NCBI RefSeq assembly: GCF_030770395.1
Contig: NZ_CP132480.1
Location: forward strand, 3,687,072 to 3,751,071
Direction: 5' to 3'
Source of the DNA: Telluria beijingensis
GTDB lineage: Bacteria > Pseudomonadota > Gammaproteobacteria > Burkholderiales > Burkholderiaceae_D
DNA length: 64,000 bases
How positions within the stretch are numbered: the first letter of the stretch is position 1; each line of letters begins with the position of its first letter. This document shows positions 1 through 9,038 of this stretch, one piece after another. The position numbers and the translations under genes were made by a program. The notes beneath the pieces are model-generated. The model was not told where the DNA came from. It did not search any database and saw only the letters and a program-made list of their open reading frames with translations.

Positions 1-1
1 C

Positions 2-2473
2 ACCGCCGCCGACCTGGACAAACTGGTGAAAGCCGCCGTCTCGTTCGCCGATACCGCCACCAAGACCCCGCAAGTGGTCGAGGCAATCGCCGTCAATACC
101 ACCCTGCTGGCCCTGTTCGACACCCCGCGCGGCGTCGCCGAGCCAGTCGAACTGGCGCAGGCCCTGGCCGACACCGCCAAGGCAGCCGCCGGCGACCCGG
201 TCACGCTCGATTCGCTGCTGCGCGGCGGCGGCATGGACAAGGTCCTCAAGGTGATGCCGTCCGAGGCCACCCTGCAGGACGTGGTCGATGCGCTGGCCAC
301 TGGCGGCCTGCCGGCCGCGGTGGAAGTGGTGTACCCGACCAAGCCGATCCCGGAACCGGGCCCGGTGTTCTCGCTGACCCTCGCCTTCGAAGGCGTCGGC
401 CAGGGCGCGCTCGACAGCCACGACGACAACGTCACCAACAAGAGCGTCGCCGACGTCACCTTCAGCTACAAGGGCGCCGACCTGAAGGCAGGCCAGCACT
501 TCGAATACAGCGTCGACGGCGTCAAGTGGATCAAGACCGGCATCGACGTCTCGGCCGCGACCAACCAGGTGGTCATCAAGGACCTGGCGCTGGCCGCCCC
601 GGTCGAGGCGGCCCTGCCGTCATTGCTGCTGCCGACCCCGATGGCAGCGCAGAATAACGCCAATGTCGTCACCATCGTGCAACTGCGCGCGGCCGACGCC
701 AGCGGCGCCACCACCACCCCGGTGAGCCAGGCGATCGTGTACGACCATTTCGCCGCCGCGCCGATCGTGGCGCTGGCTGCAGACGACAGCCTGCTGGTGA
801 CCGGTGTGGAAACCGACGCCCTGGTACAGTACAAGGTCCTGACCCAGGTCGCGCTGCCGGCCATCTCGCTGCTGGCGACCACGTCGGAAACCAGTCAGCC
901 GACGAGCGGCGACGGCTGGAGTGACAAGGCGCCCGAACTAAAAGACGGCACCCACACCGTGCTGGTGCGCCAGATCGACGCGGCCGGCAATACCAGCCTG
1001 GAATCGGGACTCACCTTCACCATCGCCCCCGAGGCCAGCGACAGCCTGACCGTGAGCGCGACCGCGGATGGCATCTCGCTGGGCAGCACCGTCGCCGGCG
1101 CGATCTACCTGGCCTCGCCGGGCGGCCAGGCCGCGGTGGAATCCCTTGACGCCAGCCACGGCGCGACCGTCGGCACGGTATCGATCGGCGCCCAGTCGAA
1201 GGCCGCCAGCGGCATCCTCGAAGTGGTCCCGACCAAGGGCGATAGCGTGACCGACAGCGAAGGCATGGTCTACACGCTCGGCACCGATGGCGATGACGAG
1301 GTAACGGGCGCGGTGGCCTGGGGCTTCGACGGTAACGATATCCTGACCGGCGACACCGGCGTCAACACCCTGTACGGCGGCGCGGGCGACGACACCCTGC
1401 TCGGCTTCGAGGGCGACGACCTGCTGGCCGGCGGCGCCGGCGCCGACCTGTTCACCGGCGGCGCGGGCGCCGACACCTTCATGCTGCTCCAGGCCGGCGA
1501 CGCGGTGGTGCAGTACGACCTCGACGGCAAGGCAGTGAACGGCGGCTTCGACACCATCACCGACTTCAGCGTGGCCGAAGGCGACAAGCTCGGTTTCGCC
1601 GAAGGCACGCTGCTCGACAGCACGCTTGGCCTGACCACCAGCACGACGTACTACGCCTCGGTCGAGGACCTGCTGCGCGACGCCGGCAACCACCTGGAAA
1701 ACTACCTGAAAGACGGCGCGGTATTCGCCGGCCAGGTGGGCCGCGATGCCTATGTGGCGTCCACCGGCGGCGACGGCATCTCGCTGCTGAAACTGGAAAA
1801 CACCGCGGTGCTGGACCTGACCCCTGCGCAATTCACCGGCCTCACCGGCGAAGTGCTCTACAGCGGCAACGGCACGGTGGCCGACGATCCGTATGGCGAC
1901 AATGTGCTGGCGGCGGCCGATCCGCTGCATGCCGTCTACCTGCGCGGGCAGGAAGGCAACGACACCATCAGCGACAGCGCGCTGGCCGATATCCTCAACG
2001 GCGGCATCGGCGGCGACGACATCCACCTGTCCGGCGGCGCCGACACCCTGGTGATCGCGTCCAGCATGGACTCGAACATCGGCTCGTGGTTCAGCGACGA
2101 GACCCCGCGCAGCTTCGACATCGTGGACACCACCAGCGGCGACGCGTTCACCTTCGACTTCGGCCGTGTGGTGAACGGCGTAGGCCACGGCGTGATGCAG
2201 CAGCCAGAGGACAGCGGCTTCGAAGCCCTGTTCGCCGCCATCACGGCGGCCTACAACACGGCCGCAAGCTCGGCCGGCGACGCGGTGCTGATGACGATCG
2301 AGGGCGACCAGTACCTGATCGTCGACGATGGCGACAGCGTCATCACCAGCGACGACATCGCGATCCAGGTCGTCGGCTCGGGCAGCATCGCGCTCAACGG
2401 CTTCGGCAACGTGGTCTACACCCCGGCAGGCGTCACCGAGACCGCCATCGGCGGCGGCATCCTGGGCGGCTGA
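2..2473 (+). CDS. RTX-repeat (haemolysin-type calcium-binding) protein, 5' end cut by the window
   Basis: The reading frame is open to the left edge (codons from position 2; first in-frame GTG at 26), so this is probably the C-terminal part of a larger protein. Glycine/aspartate-rich nonapeptides of the GGxGxDxLx type lie at about 1360-1490, with a weaker second block near 1940-2060. In this family such repeats bind calcium outside the cell and are usually exported by a type I secretion system. The region before the repeats is Ala/Val/Asp/Thr-rich and resembles beta-sandwich (Ig-like) modules with phrases such as 'HTVLVRQIDAAGNTS'. No enzymatic domain is recognisable and no T1SS genes are in the window. 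An adhesin or surface-layer role is possible but not shown. It converges on dxs and shares its terminator. Confidence 0.75.
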   Translation, partial: TAADLDKLVKAAVSFADTATKTPQVVEAIAVNTTLLALFDTPRGVAEPVELAQALADTAKAAAGDPVTLDSLLRGGGMDKVLKVMPSEATLQDVVDALATGGLPAAVEVVYPTKPIPEPGPVFSLTLAFEGVGQGALDSHDDNVTNKSVADVTFSYKGADLKAGQHFEYSVDGVKWIKTGIDVSAATNQVVIKDLALAAPVEAALPSLLLPTPMAAQNNANVVTIVQLRAADASGATTTPVSQAIVYDHFAAAPIVALAADDSLLVTGVETDALVQYKVLTQVALPAISLLATTSETSQPTSGDGWSDKAPELKDGTHTVLVRQIDAAGNTSLESGLTFTIAPEASDSLTVSATADGISLGSTVAGAIYLASPGGQAAVESLDASHGATVGTVSIGAQSKAASGILEVVPTKGDSVTDSEGMVYTLGTDGDDEVTGAVAWGFDGNDILTGDTGVNTLYGGAGDDTLLGFEGDDLLAGGAGADLFTGGAGADTFMLLQAGDAVVQYDLDGKAVNGGFDTITDFSVAEGDKLGFAEGTLLDSTLGLTTSTTYYASVEDLLRDAGNHLENYLKDGAVFAGQVGRDAYVASTGGDGISLLKLENTAVLDLTPAQFTGLTGEVLYSGNGTVADDPYGDNVLAAADPLHAVYLRGQEGNDTISDSALADILNGGIGGDDIHLSGGADTLVIASSMDSNIGSWFSDETPRSFDIVDTTSGDAFTFDFGRVVNGVGHGVMQQPEDSGFEALFAAITAAYNTAASSAGDAVLMTIEGDQYLIVDDGDSVITSDDIAIQVVGSGSIALNGFGNVVYTPAGVTETAIGGGILGG

Positions 2474-2491
2474 TCTCCTGGCAGGGCCGAT

Positions 2492-2526
2492 AAAAAACCC
2501 GCTTTCTCGCGAAAGCGGGTTTTTTC
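2492..2526. terminator. Bidirectional intrinsic terminator between RTX gene and dxs
   Basis: An A-run, then the inverted repeat CCCGCTTTC-tcgc-GAAAGCGGG, then a T-run. The A-tract on one side and T-tract on the other make it a rho-independent terminator in both directions, which fits the convergent genes ending at 2473 (plus) and 2545 (minus). Confidence 0.93.
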
Positions 2527-2544
2527 ATTTCACGACCGTAGCGC

Positions 2545-4419
2545 TCAACCGTTATTGACCACCAGCCGCGGCTCGCCCTGCGCCACCAGGCGCGCGCGGA
2601 TCGATGCCGCGATGCCCTTGGCATCCAGGCCGACCGACGCCAGCAGCAGCGCCGGATCGCCCTGGTCGATGAAGTTGTCGGGCAGGCCCAGGTTCAGCAC
2701 CGGTTTGGCAACGCCGGCTTCGGCCAGCGCTTCCATCACCGCGGCGCCGGCGCCGCCCATGATGCAGCCCTCTTCCACCGTCACGATCAGGTCGTGGTCC
2801 TGCGCCAGGCGCTTGACCAGGTCGACGTCGAGCGGCTTCACGAAGCGCATGTTCGCCACCGTCGCGTCGAGTTCCTCGCCCGCCTTCATGCTTGGCGCCA
2901 CCATCGAGCCGAAGGCCAGGATCGCGATCTCCTTGCCGGTGCGGCGCACTTCGCCCTTGCCGATCTCGATCGAGGTCAAGGCCTCGACCAACGGCGCGCC
3001 GACGCCGGCGCCGCGCGGATAACGCACCGCGGCCGGGCCGGGATAGTGGTAGGCCGTGGTCAGCATCTGGCGGCATTCGTTCTCGTCCGACGCGGCCATC
3101 ACCACCATGTTCGGGATGCAGCGCAGGTAGGCCAGGTCGTAGTTGCCGGCGTGGGTTGCGCCATCGGCGCCGACCAGGCCGGCGCGGTCGAGCGCGAAGG
3201 TCACGTCCAGGTTCTGCAGCGCCACGTCGTGGATCAGCTGGTCGTAGGCGCGCTGCAGGAAGGTCGAATAGATCGCCACCACCGGTTTCACGCCCTCGGT
3301 GGCCATGCCGGCCGCGAACGTCACCGAATGCTGCTCGGCGATGCCGACGTCGAAGTAGCGCTGCGGGTATTCCTGGTGGAAGCGCACCATGCCCGAGCCT
3401 TCGCGCATGGCGGGCGTGATGCCGACCAGGCGTTTATCCGCCGCCGCCATATCGCACAGCCAGTTGCCGAACACCTCGGTGTAGGTGATCTTGCTCGGTG
3501 CGGTCGACGGCTTGATGCCTTCGAGGTGGTTGAACTTGCCGGTGCCGTGGTACAGGATCGGCTCGGCCTCGGCCAGCTTGTAGCCTTGCCCCTTCTTGGT
3601 CACCACGTGCAGGAATTGCGGGCCCTTGAGCTTCTTGATGTTTTCCAGCGTCGGGATCAGCGAGTCGAGGTCGTGGCCGTCGATCGGGCCGATGTAGTTG
3701 AAGCCGAATTCCTCGAACATCGTGGCCGGGACCACCATGCCTTTCGCGTGCTCTTCGAGCTTGCGCGCCAGGTCGAGCACCGGCGTCGGCAGCACGCTCT
3801 TGCCGACGTTCTTGGCGGCGGCATAGAACTGGCCAGACAGCAGGCGCGCCAGGTAGCGGTTCAGGGCGCCCACCGGCGGCGAGATCGACATGTCGTTGTC
3901 GTTCAGGATGACCAGCAGGTTGACGTCATCCTCGACGCCCGCATTGTTCAGGGCTTCGAACGCCATGCCGGCCGTCATGGAGCCGTCGCCGATGACGGCG
4001 ATCGCGTGGCGGTCCTCGCCCTTGATCTTGGCCGCGGCGGCCATGCCCAGCGCCGCCGAGATCGAGGTCGACGAGTGGGCGGTGCCGAAGGTGTCGTATT
4101 CGCTCTCGTCGCGCTTGGGGAAGCCCGACAGGCCGTTCAGCTGGCGCAAGGTGGGCATGCGGCCGCGGCGCCCGGTCAGGATCTTGTGCGAATAGGTCTG
4201 GTGGCCGACGTCCCACACGATGCGGTCGCGCGGCGTGTCGTACACATAGTGCAGCGCGATCGTCAGTTCCACCGTGCCCAGGTTGGACGACAGGTGGCCG
4301 CCCGTTTTGGACACAGATTCGAGCAGGAACTGGCGCAGCTCGTGGGCCAGCGGCGTGAGCTGGGTGCGCTGCAGCTTGCGCAGGTCGGATGGGTCGTTGA
4401 TTTTTTCTAGCAGGTTCAT
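2545..4419 (-). CDS. dxs: 1-deoxy-D-xylulose-5-phosphate synthase
   Basis: Catalyses the TPP-dependent condensation of pyruvate and glyceraldehyde 3-phosphate, the first step of the MEP isoprenoid pathway and a source of thiamine and pyridoxal precursors. The 624 residues match the usual family length. The transketolase-like TPP signature [16 protein letters not shown], the pyrimidine-domain stretch '[17 protein letters not shown]' and the C-terminal transketolase domain are all visible. The ATG abuts the ispA stop codon with no gap, so the two are translationally coupled as the last gene of xseB-ispA-dxs. Its cofactor is made by the thi operon at 34-38 kb. Confidence 0.98.
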   Translation of the reverse strand: MNLLEKINDPSDLRKLQRTQLTPLAHELRQFLLESVSKTGGHLSSNLGTVELTIALHYVYDTPRDRIVWDVGHQTYSHKILTGRRGRMPTLRQLNGLSGFPKRDESEYDTFGTAHSSTSISAALGMAAAAKIKGEDRHAIAVIGDGSMTAGMAFEALNNAGVEDDVNLLVILNDNDMSISPPVGALNRYLARLLSGQFYAAAKNVGKSVLPTPVLDLARKLEEHAKGMVVPATMFEEFGFNYIGPIDGHDLDSLIPTLENIKKLKGPQFLHVVTKKGQGYKLAEAEPILYHGTGKFNHLEGIKPSTAPSKITYTEVFGNWLCDMAAADKRLVGITPAMREGSGMVRFHQEYPQRYFDVGIAEQHSVTFAAGMATEGVKPVVAIYSTFLQRAYDQLIHDVALQNLDVTFALDRAGLVGADGATHAGNYDLAYLRCIPNMVVMAASDENECRQMLTTAYHYPGPAAVRYPRGAGVGAPLVEALTSIEIGKGEVRRTGKEIAILAFGSMVAPSMKAGEELDATVANMRFVKPLDVDLVKRLAQDHDLIVTVEEGCIMGGAGAAVMEALAEAGVAKPVLNLGLPDNFIDQGDPALLLASVGLDAKGIAASIRARLVAQGEPRLVVNNG

Positions 4420-5319
4420 TTAGGCCTTCCGCTGCACGATCAGGTCCGCGAGTTCACGCAGACGCTGAGCTTTGTCTCCGAATGGCGCCAGCGCGTCGTG
4501 CGCGTCGCGCCGCAGTTGCTCGGCCAGCGCGCGCGATGGCTCCAGTCCGAGGATCGACACATAGGTCGGTTTGTTGTCGGCCGCGTCCTTGCCGGCGGTC
4601 TTGCCCAGCGTGGCCGAATCGGCAGTGGCGTCCAGCACGTCGTCGACCACCTGGAATGCCAGGCCCACGGCGCTCGAATAGGCATCCAGCGCTTCCAGTT
4701 CGTGCGCCGCCAGTTCGCGGCCGGCGAGCGCGCCGAGCAGCACCGACACGCGCAGCATGGCGCCGGTTTTCAGCTGGTGCATGCGTTCGAGCTGTTCGCG
4801 GGTGAGCGCCAGGCCGACGCTATCGAGGTCGATCGCCTGGCCGCCGCACATGCCGGCGGAGCCCGCGGCCTGCGCCAGCAGGCGCACCATCGCCAGCAGG
4901 CGCGCCGGCGGCACGGTGGCGGCGTCGATCTGCGCCAGCACCTCGAAGGCTTGCGCCTGCAGGGTATCGCCGACCAGCAGCGCGGTGGCTTCGTCGTAGG
5001 CCACATGCACCGTTGGCTTGCCCCGGCGCAGGGCGTCGTCGTCCATGCATGGCATGTCGTCGTGCACCAGCGAATACACGTGGATCATCTCGACCGCGCT
5101 CGCGACCCGGGCCAGCGCCGCGGGATCGGCCTCGAACAGCACGCCGGCGGCATAGGCCAGCAGCGGACGCACGCGCTTGCCGCCGCCCAGCGTGGTGTAG
5201 CGCATCGCTTCGTGCAGCTTGTGCGGCACCCGTTCGGCGGGCGGCAGGAAGGCGTCGAGCGCTTCTTCGGCCCGGGCCTGGACGTCGCGGGTCCAGGCGC
5301 TGAAGTCCTGGACCGTCAT
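4420..5319 (-). CDS. ispA: Farnesyl diphosphate synthase (polyprenyl synthetase)
   Basis: Condenses isopentenyl diphosphate with dimethylallyl and geranyl diphosphate to give farnesyl diphosphate. The protein has 299 residues. The first Asp-rich motif is DDMPCMD (chain-length region) and the second is DDVLD, with GGGKRVRPLL upstream; these bind the Mg-diphosphate. The frame stays open upstream of 5319, but the start MTVQDFSAW is chosen because its ATG overlaps the xseB stop (ATGA), the typical arrangement in this operon, and because family similarity begins there. The gene ends directly at the dxs ATG. Confidence 0.97.
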   Translation of the reverse strand: MTVQDFSAWTRDVQARAEEALDAFLPPAERVPHKLHEAMRYTTLGGGKRVRPLLAYAAGVLFEADPAALARVASAVEMIHVYSLVHDDMPCMDDDALRRGKPTVHVAYDEATALLVGDTLQAQAFEVLAQIDAATVPPARLLAMVRLLAQAAGSAGMCGGQAIDLDSVGLALTREQLERMHQLKTGAMLRVSVLLGALAGRELAAHELEALDAYSSAVGLAFQVVDDVLDATADSATLGKTAGKDAADNKPTYVSILGLEPSRALAEQLRRDAHDALAPFGDKAQRLRELADLIVQRKA

Positions 5320-5582
5320 TGCGCGGCCTCGTCGTCGCTGAACGGCTTGAGCATGTCGCCTTCGAGCACCTTGACCTGGGATTCGACTTTTTCGAGCTGG
5401 GCCGCGCAATACTTGACCAGTTCCGAGCCGCGCGCATAGGCCGCGACCGAGGCTTCCAGCGGCAGCGCGCCGGATTCCATCTGTGTCACGAGCTGGGCCA
5501 GTTCGGCCATCGCCTGCTCGAAGGATTGCGGTGCGGTCGCCGTCGCCGCCGGCGCGCTGTCCGCTGTCATATTCTTTGCCAT
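5316..5582 (-). CDS. xseB: Exodeoxyribonuclease VII small subunit
   Basis: Small subunit of exonuclease VII, which degrades single-stranded DNA in mismatch repair and other processes together with XseA (not in the window). The 88-residue, largely helical protein carries the family core 'SFEQAMAELAQLVTQMESG' followed by 'LEASVAAYARGSELVKYC'. The N-terminus adds about 18 Ala/Thr-rich residues before the conserved part. It is the first gene of the operon and overlaps ispA by ATGA. No clear Shine-Dalgarno precedes the ATG; a second in-frame ATG four codons in is an alternative start. Confidence 0.95.
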   Translation of the reverse strand: MAKNMTADSAPAATATAPQSFEQAMAELAQLVTQMESGALPLEASVAAYARGSELVKYCAAQLEKVESQVKVLEGDMLKPFSDDEAAQ

Positions 5583-5918
5583 AAATAAGTCTGTATCGTG
5601 AGCGCGCGCTTTGTGCGCCGTGGGTCAATCCAATCGCGTATTTTAGATCAATCCCACCCCACGGGGGGTGCACATTGCAGCATTCATAACTAGCAAGCTC
5701 GTCAAGAATCGGGCAGACCTCCCAATCTCATCATGAAAACGATGCCTCATCGGCAACATACCAAGCGCTGCGCACCGCAATCTCGCGCCGGCCCAAGACG
5801 GTAGAGCCCGTTCCACAGTATAATCTCCGGTTCTGTCCGAAATACCGTATTCCTCTACTTAAATACTGGTCTTTGGATTCTTTCTCTTCTTTGGAAGCTT
5901 ACTTAAAGGGGGGTTGGG
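5583..5918. other. Intergenic region between divergent xseB and Rieske oxygenase
   Basis: These 336 bases contain no convincing ORF or RNA gene. A perfect TATAAT lies at 5819-5824, with no good -35 at 16-18 bp, and could serve the plus-strand Rieske gene with a leader of about 90 nt. A purine-rich Shine-Dalgarno (AAAGGGGGG) lies just before the ATG at 5919. The G+C content is lower than in the flanking genes. No promoter for xseB could be picked with confidence. Confidence 0.55.
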
Positions 5919-7019
5919 ATGTCCGATCTGGCTACCCACGCCAAGCTGGCGCGCTCGAACGCACAGCTTCCGGTAAATGTGTACTTTGACGACGCGCTGC
6001 TCGAGCGCGAAATGCAGCAACTGTTCCGCAATGGCCCGCGCTATATCGGCCATGAATTGATGGTGCCGGAAACCGGCGATTTCGCGACGCTCGCCTCCGA
6101 ACACGAAGGCCGCATGCTGGTGCGTAACGCGGGCGGCATCGAAGTGCTGTCCAACGTCTGCCGCCACCGCCAGGCGCTGATGTTCAATGGCCGCGGCAAT
6201 GCGAAGAACATCGTGTGCCCGCTGCACCGCTGGACCTATGACCTGAAGGGCGAATTGATCGGCGCACCGCATTTCGCGGACACGCCGTGCCTGAACCTGT
6301 CCAGGACCCCGCTGCAGAACTGGAACGGCCTGCTGTTCGAACAGAACGGCTACGACGTGATGGAGAAACTGGGCAAGCTGTCGGTGACGAAAGACCTGGA
6401 CTTCACCGGCTACATGCTGGACCACGTCGAAGTCCACCAGTGCGACTACAACTGGAAGACCTTCATCGAGGTCTACCTGGAGGATTACCACGTCGAGCCG
6501 TTCCACCCGGGCCTGGGCAACTTCGTCTCGTGCGACGACCTGAAATGGGAATTCGGCAGCGACTACAGCGTGCAGACCGTGGGCGTGAACCGCGCGCTGC
6601 AGAAGGCCGGTTCGCCGGCCTACAAGCGCTGGCAGGAGCAGGTGCTGAAGTTCAACAACGGCCAGCCGCCCAAGTATGGCGCGATCTGGCTGACCCTGTA
6701 CCCGAACATCATGGTCGAGTGGTACCCGAACGTGCTGGTGGTGTCGACCCTGTGGCCCGACGGCCCGGGCAAGACCCGCAACGTGGTCGAGTTCTACTAT
6801 CCTGAAGAGATCGTGCTGTTCGAGCGCGAGTTCGTCGAGGCCGAGCGCGCCGCCTATATGGAGACGGCGGTCGAAGACGACGAGATCGGCCTGCGCATGG
6901 ACGCCGGCCGCAAGATCCTGCTGGCGCGCGGCGTCAACGAGGTAGGACCCTACCAGTCGCCGATGGAAGACGGCATGCAGCACTTCCATGAGTGGTATCG
7001 CAGCAAGATCGCGTTGTAA
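5919..7019 (+). CDS. Rieske [2Fe-2S] non-haem iron oxygenase, alpha subunit
   Basis: Predicted terminal oxygenase of the aromatic-ring-hydroxylating or Rieske monooxygenase type. The Rieske cluster ligands are visible as Cys81-x-His83 and Cys100-x2-His103. The C-terminal SRPBCC catalytic domain has the facial-triad region 'EDYHVEPFHPG', giving His191 and His196, with an acidic pair near 320 as candidate third ligand. The length of 366 residues is in the short range of the family. No ferredoxin or reductase partner is adjacent, so electron transfer must come from elsewhere. The substrate cannot be told from sequence; an N-demethylase or ring hydroxylase are both possible. A strong Shine-Dalgarno supports the start. 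Confidence 0.88.
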   Translation: MSDLATHAKLARSNAQLPVNVYFDDALLEREMQQLFRNGPRYIGHELMVPETGDFATLASEHEGRMLVRNAGGIEVLSNVCRHRQALMFNGRGNAKNIVCPLHRWTYDLKGELIGAPHFADTPCLNLSRTPLQNWNGLLFEQNGYDVMEKLGKLSVTKDLDFTGYMLDHVEVHQCDYNWKTFIEVYLEDYHVEPFHPGLGNFVSCDDLKWEFGSDYSVQTVGVNRALQKAGSPAYKRWQEQVLKFNNGQPPKYGAIWLTLYPNIMVEWYPNVLVVSTLWPDGPGKTRNVVEFYYPEEIVLFEREFVEAERAAYMETAVEDDEIGLRMDAGRKILLARGVNEVGPYQSPMEDGMQHFHEWYRSKIAL

Positions 7020-7039
7020 CCCCGCGTTGTAAGCAAACC

Positions 7040-7061
7040 GGCGCCACCTCCCCGTGGCGCC
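7040..7061. terminator. Hairpin after the Rieske gene
   Basis: A perfect 8-bp stem GGCGCCAC/GTGGCGCC with a 6-nt loop lies 20 bp after the Rieske stop. A second GC-rich inverted repeat (about 7064-7091) follows at once. There is no long T-run, so intrinsic termination is possible but not certain; it could also stabilise the 3' end of the Rieske transcript. Confidence 0.5.
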
Positions 7062-7106
7062 ACCGGCCGCGCGGCTTTCGCGCCGCGGCCTTTCACTGGA
7101 AATCCG

Positions 7107-8027
7107 ATGGCCTCCCTCTGGATGTTGTACGCCAGCTTCGCATTCGCCGCCATGGGCGCGGGCGTGAAGCTGGCTTCCGAGTTCTATTCCACGTCCGAAT
7201 TGCTGATGTACCGGGGCCTGGTCGGCACCGTCATCCTGCTGTTCATGGTGCGCCGCCAGGGCGGCACCTTCAAGACCCCGTTCGGCAAGGCCCACCTGTG
7301 GCGCAGCCTGGTCGGCGTGACTTCGCTGTGGCTGTGGTTCTTCGCGATCGGCCGCCTGCCGCTGGCCACTGCCATGACGCTCAACTACATGGCGCCGATC
7401 TGGATCGCGGCCTGGATGTTCGCCATGGGCTGGTGGACCGGGTCGAAGCATGCCGAATGGCCGCTGGTGCTGGCAATCGCGGCCAGCTTCTTCGGCGTGA
7501 CCATGGTGCTGCAGCCGGCGGTCGAGAGCAACCAGTGGCTGGGCGGCCTGGCGGGCGTGTGCTCGTCGATCATCTCGGCCATGGCCTATATGCAGGTGCG
7601 CCGGCTCGGCCAACTGGGGGAGCCCGAGTACCGGGTGGTGTTCTACTTCTCGCTGACCACGACCCTGGTCGGGCTGTTCGCCACCGTGGCCGGGGACGGG
7701 CCGCAAGGCGCCGTGTTCCACGCGCACACGCCGTACGGCTTCCTGCTGCTGCTGGGGATCGGCGGCGCCGCCCTGATCGCCCAGATGTGCATGACCCGCG
7801 CCTACCGCGTCGGCAAGGTGCTGGTGGTGGCCAACCTGCAGTACACCGGCATCGTGTTCTCCACCCTGTGGGGCCTGATCCTGTGGGGCGACGCCTTCGA
7901 CTGGCATGTGTGGCTGGGCATCGGCGTGATCCTGGTCTCGGGATTGGCCGCGACGTTCTACAATACCCGCAAGACGGCGCGCGGCGCTGTCGTCAAGGAC
8001 CAGGACCCCGTGGTCAGCGAATCGTAG
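7107..8027 (+). CDS. DMT/EamA-family membrane transporter
   Basis: A 306-residue inner-membrane protein with about ten hydrophobic segments, in two EamA repeats of about five helices each. That is the standard layout of the drug/metabolite transporter superfamily. Phrases such as 'LNYMAPIWIAAWMFAMGWW' and the second-repeat 'LQYTGIVFSTLWGLILWGD' fit this family. Members export amino acids, nucleobases or other small metabolites; the substrate here is unknown. It lies 18 bp ahead of the sulfurtransferase gene, so the two are probably co-transcribed. A link to sulfur amino acids is possible but speculative. Confidence 0.88.
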   Translation: MASLWMLYASFAFAAMGAGVKLASEFYSTSELLMYRGLVGTVILLFMVRRQGGTFKTPFGKAHLWRSLVGVTSLWLWFFAIGRLPLATAMTLNYMAPIWIAAWMFAMGWWTGSKHAEWPLVLAIAASFFGVTMVLQPAVESNQWLGGLAGVCSSIISAMAYMQVRRLGQLGEPEYRVVFYFSLTTTLVGLFATVAGDGPQGAVFHAHTPYGFLLLLGIGGAALIAQMCMTRAYRVGKVLVVANLQYTGIVFSTLWGLILWGDAFDWHVWLGIGVILVSGLAATFYNTRKTARGAVVKDQDPVVSES

Positions 8028-8045
8028 AAGGAGCGTGTTCATCCC

Positions 8046-8900
8046 ATGTACAAGACCCTGATTTCGGCCAGCGAACTGGCCGCCCATATCGACGACCCGC
8101 AGTGGGTAGTGGTGGATTGCCGCCACGACCTGGTGAATCTCGCGGCTGGCCGCGAAGGCTATGCCGCCGGCCACCTGCCGAACGCGGTGTTCGCCGACAT
8201 CGAGACCGTGCTGTCGGGCGCCAGGCGCGGGCCTGACAGCGTGTTCCTTGGCCGCCATCCGCTGCCGGAGAAAGAAGCGCTGGCCGACGCCCTGCGCGCT
8301 TTCGGCATCGGCGACGACACGCAGGTGGTTGCCTACGACGCCCACGGCGGCATGTTCGCGGCGCGCCTGTGGTGGCTGCTGCGCTGGCTGGGGCACGAGG
8401 CGGTGGCGGTGCTCGATGGCGGCATGGCGGCCTGGCAGGCGCTGGGGCTGTCCTTATCAAGCGAGGTTCCGGTCAAGGCCCACGGTTCGCTCACCATGCG
8501 CGCGCCCTTCGTGCCGACCGTGACGGTGCGCGAGGTGATGGACAACCTGGAGAGCGGCCAGCGGATCGTGATCGATGCGCGCGCGGCGGACCGCTTCCGC
8601 GGCGAGAACGAGACCATCGATCCGGTCGGCGGTCACATCCCGGGGGCGAAGAACCGCTTCTTCAAGGACAATCTGCAGGCGGATGGCCGGTTCAAGGATG
8701 CAGGACAACTGCGCGCGGAGTTCGGCGCCCTGATCGACGATCCACAACAAGCCATCATGCAGTGCGGCTCGGGCGTGACCGCCTGCCACAACCTGCTGGC
8801 GCTGGAAGTGGCCGGCATGCCGGGCGCCAGCCTGTATCCGGGGTCGTGGAGCGAGTGGGTCGGCGATCCGACACGGCCGGTCGCCAAAGGCGCGGATTAA
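8046..8900 (+). CDS. sseA: 3-mercaptopyruvate/thiosulfate sulfurtransferase (two-domain rhodanese)
   Basis: Transfers a sulfane sulfur to an acceptor through a cysteine persulfide. The 284 residues form two rhodanese domains: an inactive N-terminal one and an active C-terminal one with Cys240 in the loop CGSGVTA. In this family CG(S/T)GVTA loops indicate 3-mercaptopyruvate as preferred substrate, whereas thiosulfate enzymes have CRKG-type loops. The predicted location is cytoplasmic, since no signal peptide is present. A Shine-Dalgarno AAGGAG lies about 11 nt before the ATG. It follows the DMT transporter closely. Confidence 0.92.
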   Translation: MYKTLISASELAAHIDDPQWVVVDCRHDLVNLAAGREGYAAGHLPNAVFADIETVLSGARRGPDSVFLGRHPLPEKEALADALRAFGIGDDTQVVAYDAHGGMFAARLWWLLRWLGHEAVAVLDGGMAAWQALGLSLSSEVPVKAHGSLTMRAPFVPTVTVREVMDNLESGQRIVIDARAADRFRGENETIDPVGGHIPGAKNRFFKDNLQADGRFKDAGQLRAEFGALIDDPQQAIMQCGSGVTACHNLLALEVAGMPGASLYPGSWSEWVGDPTRPVAKGAD

Positions 8901-8914
8901 TCGTTGGAACTCAG

Positions 8915-9012
8915 GTTCCCGCCTTCGCGGGAACGACGTGCGGAGGCCGCGCACCACGTCAACCGTCGCTTGCCAATTACCGATGAACCGTCGTTCCCGC
9001 GAAGGCGGGAAC
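8915..9012. repeat. REPIN-like pair 1 of inverted palindromes
   Basis: Two 20-bp palindromes in opposite orientation: GTTCCCGCCTTCGCGGGAAC at 8915-8934 and GTTCCCGCGAAGGCGGGAAC at 8993-9012. They are separated by 58 bp and lie between the convergent ends of the sulfurtransferase and ZIP genes. The outer flanks resemble those of the other two pairs (GACG on one side, CCAAGT on the other). Confidence 0.9.
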
Positions 9013-9038
9013 CCAAGTCTTCACCGCAGCCCCCCACC

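Noticed and set aside
8915..9012. Repeated palindromes considered as a CRISPR array.
   Set aside because: There are only two copies per site, in inverted orientation, without regular spacers or cas genes.
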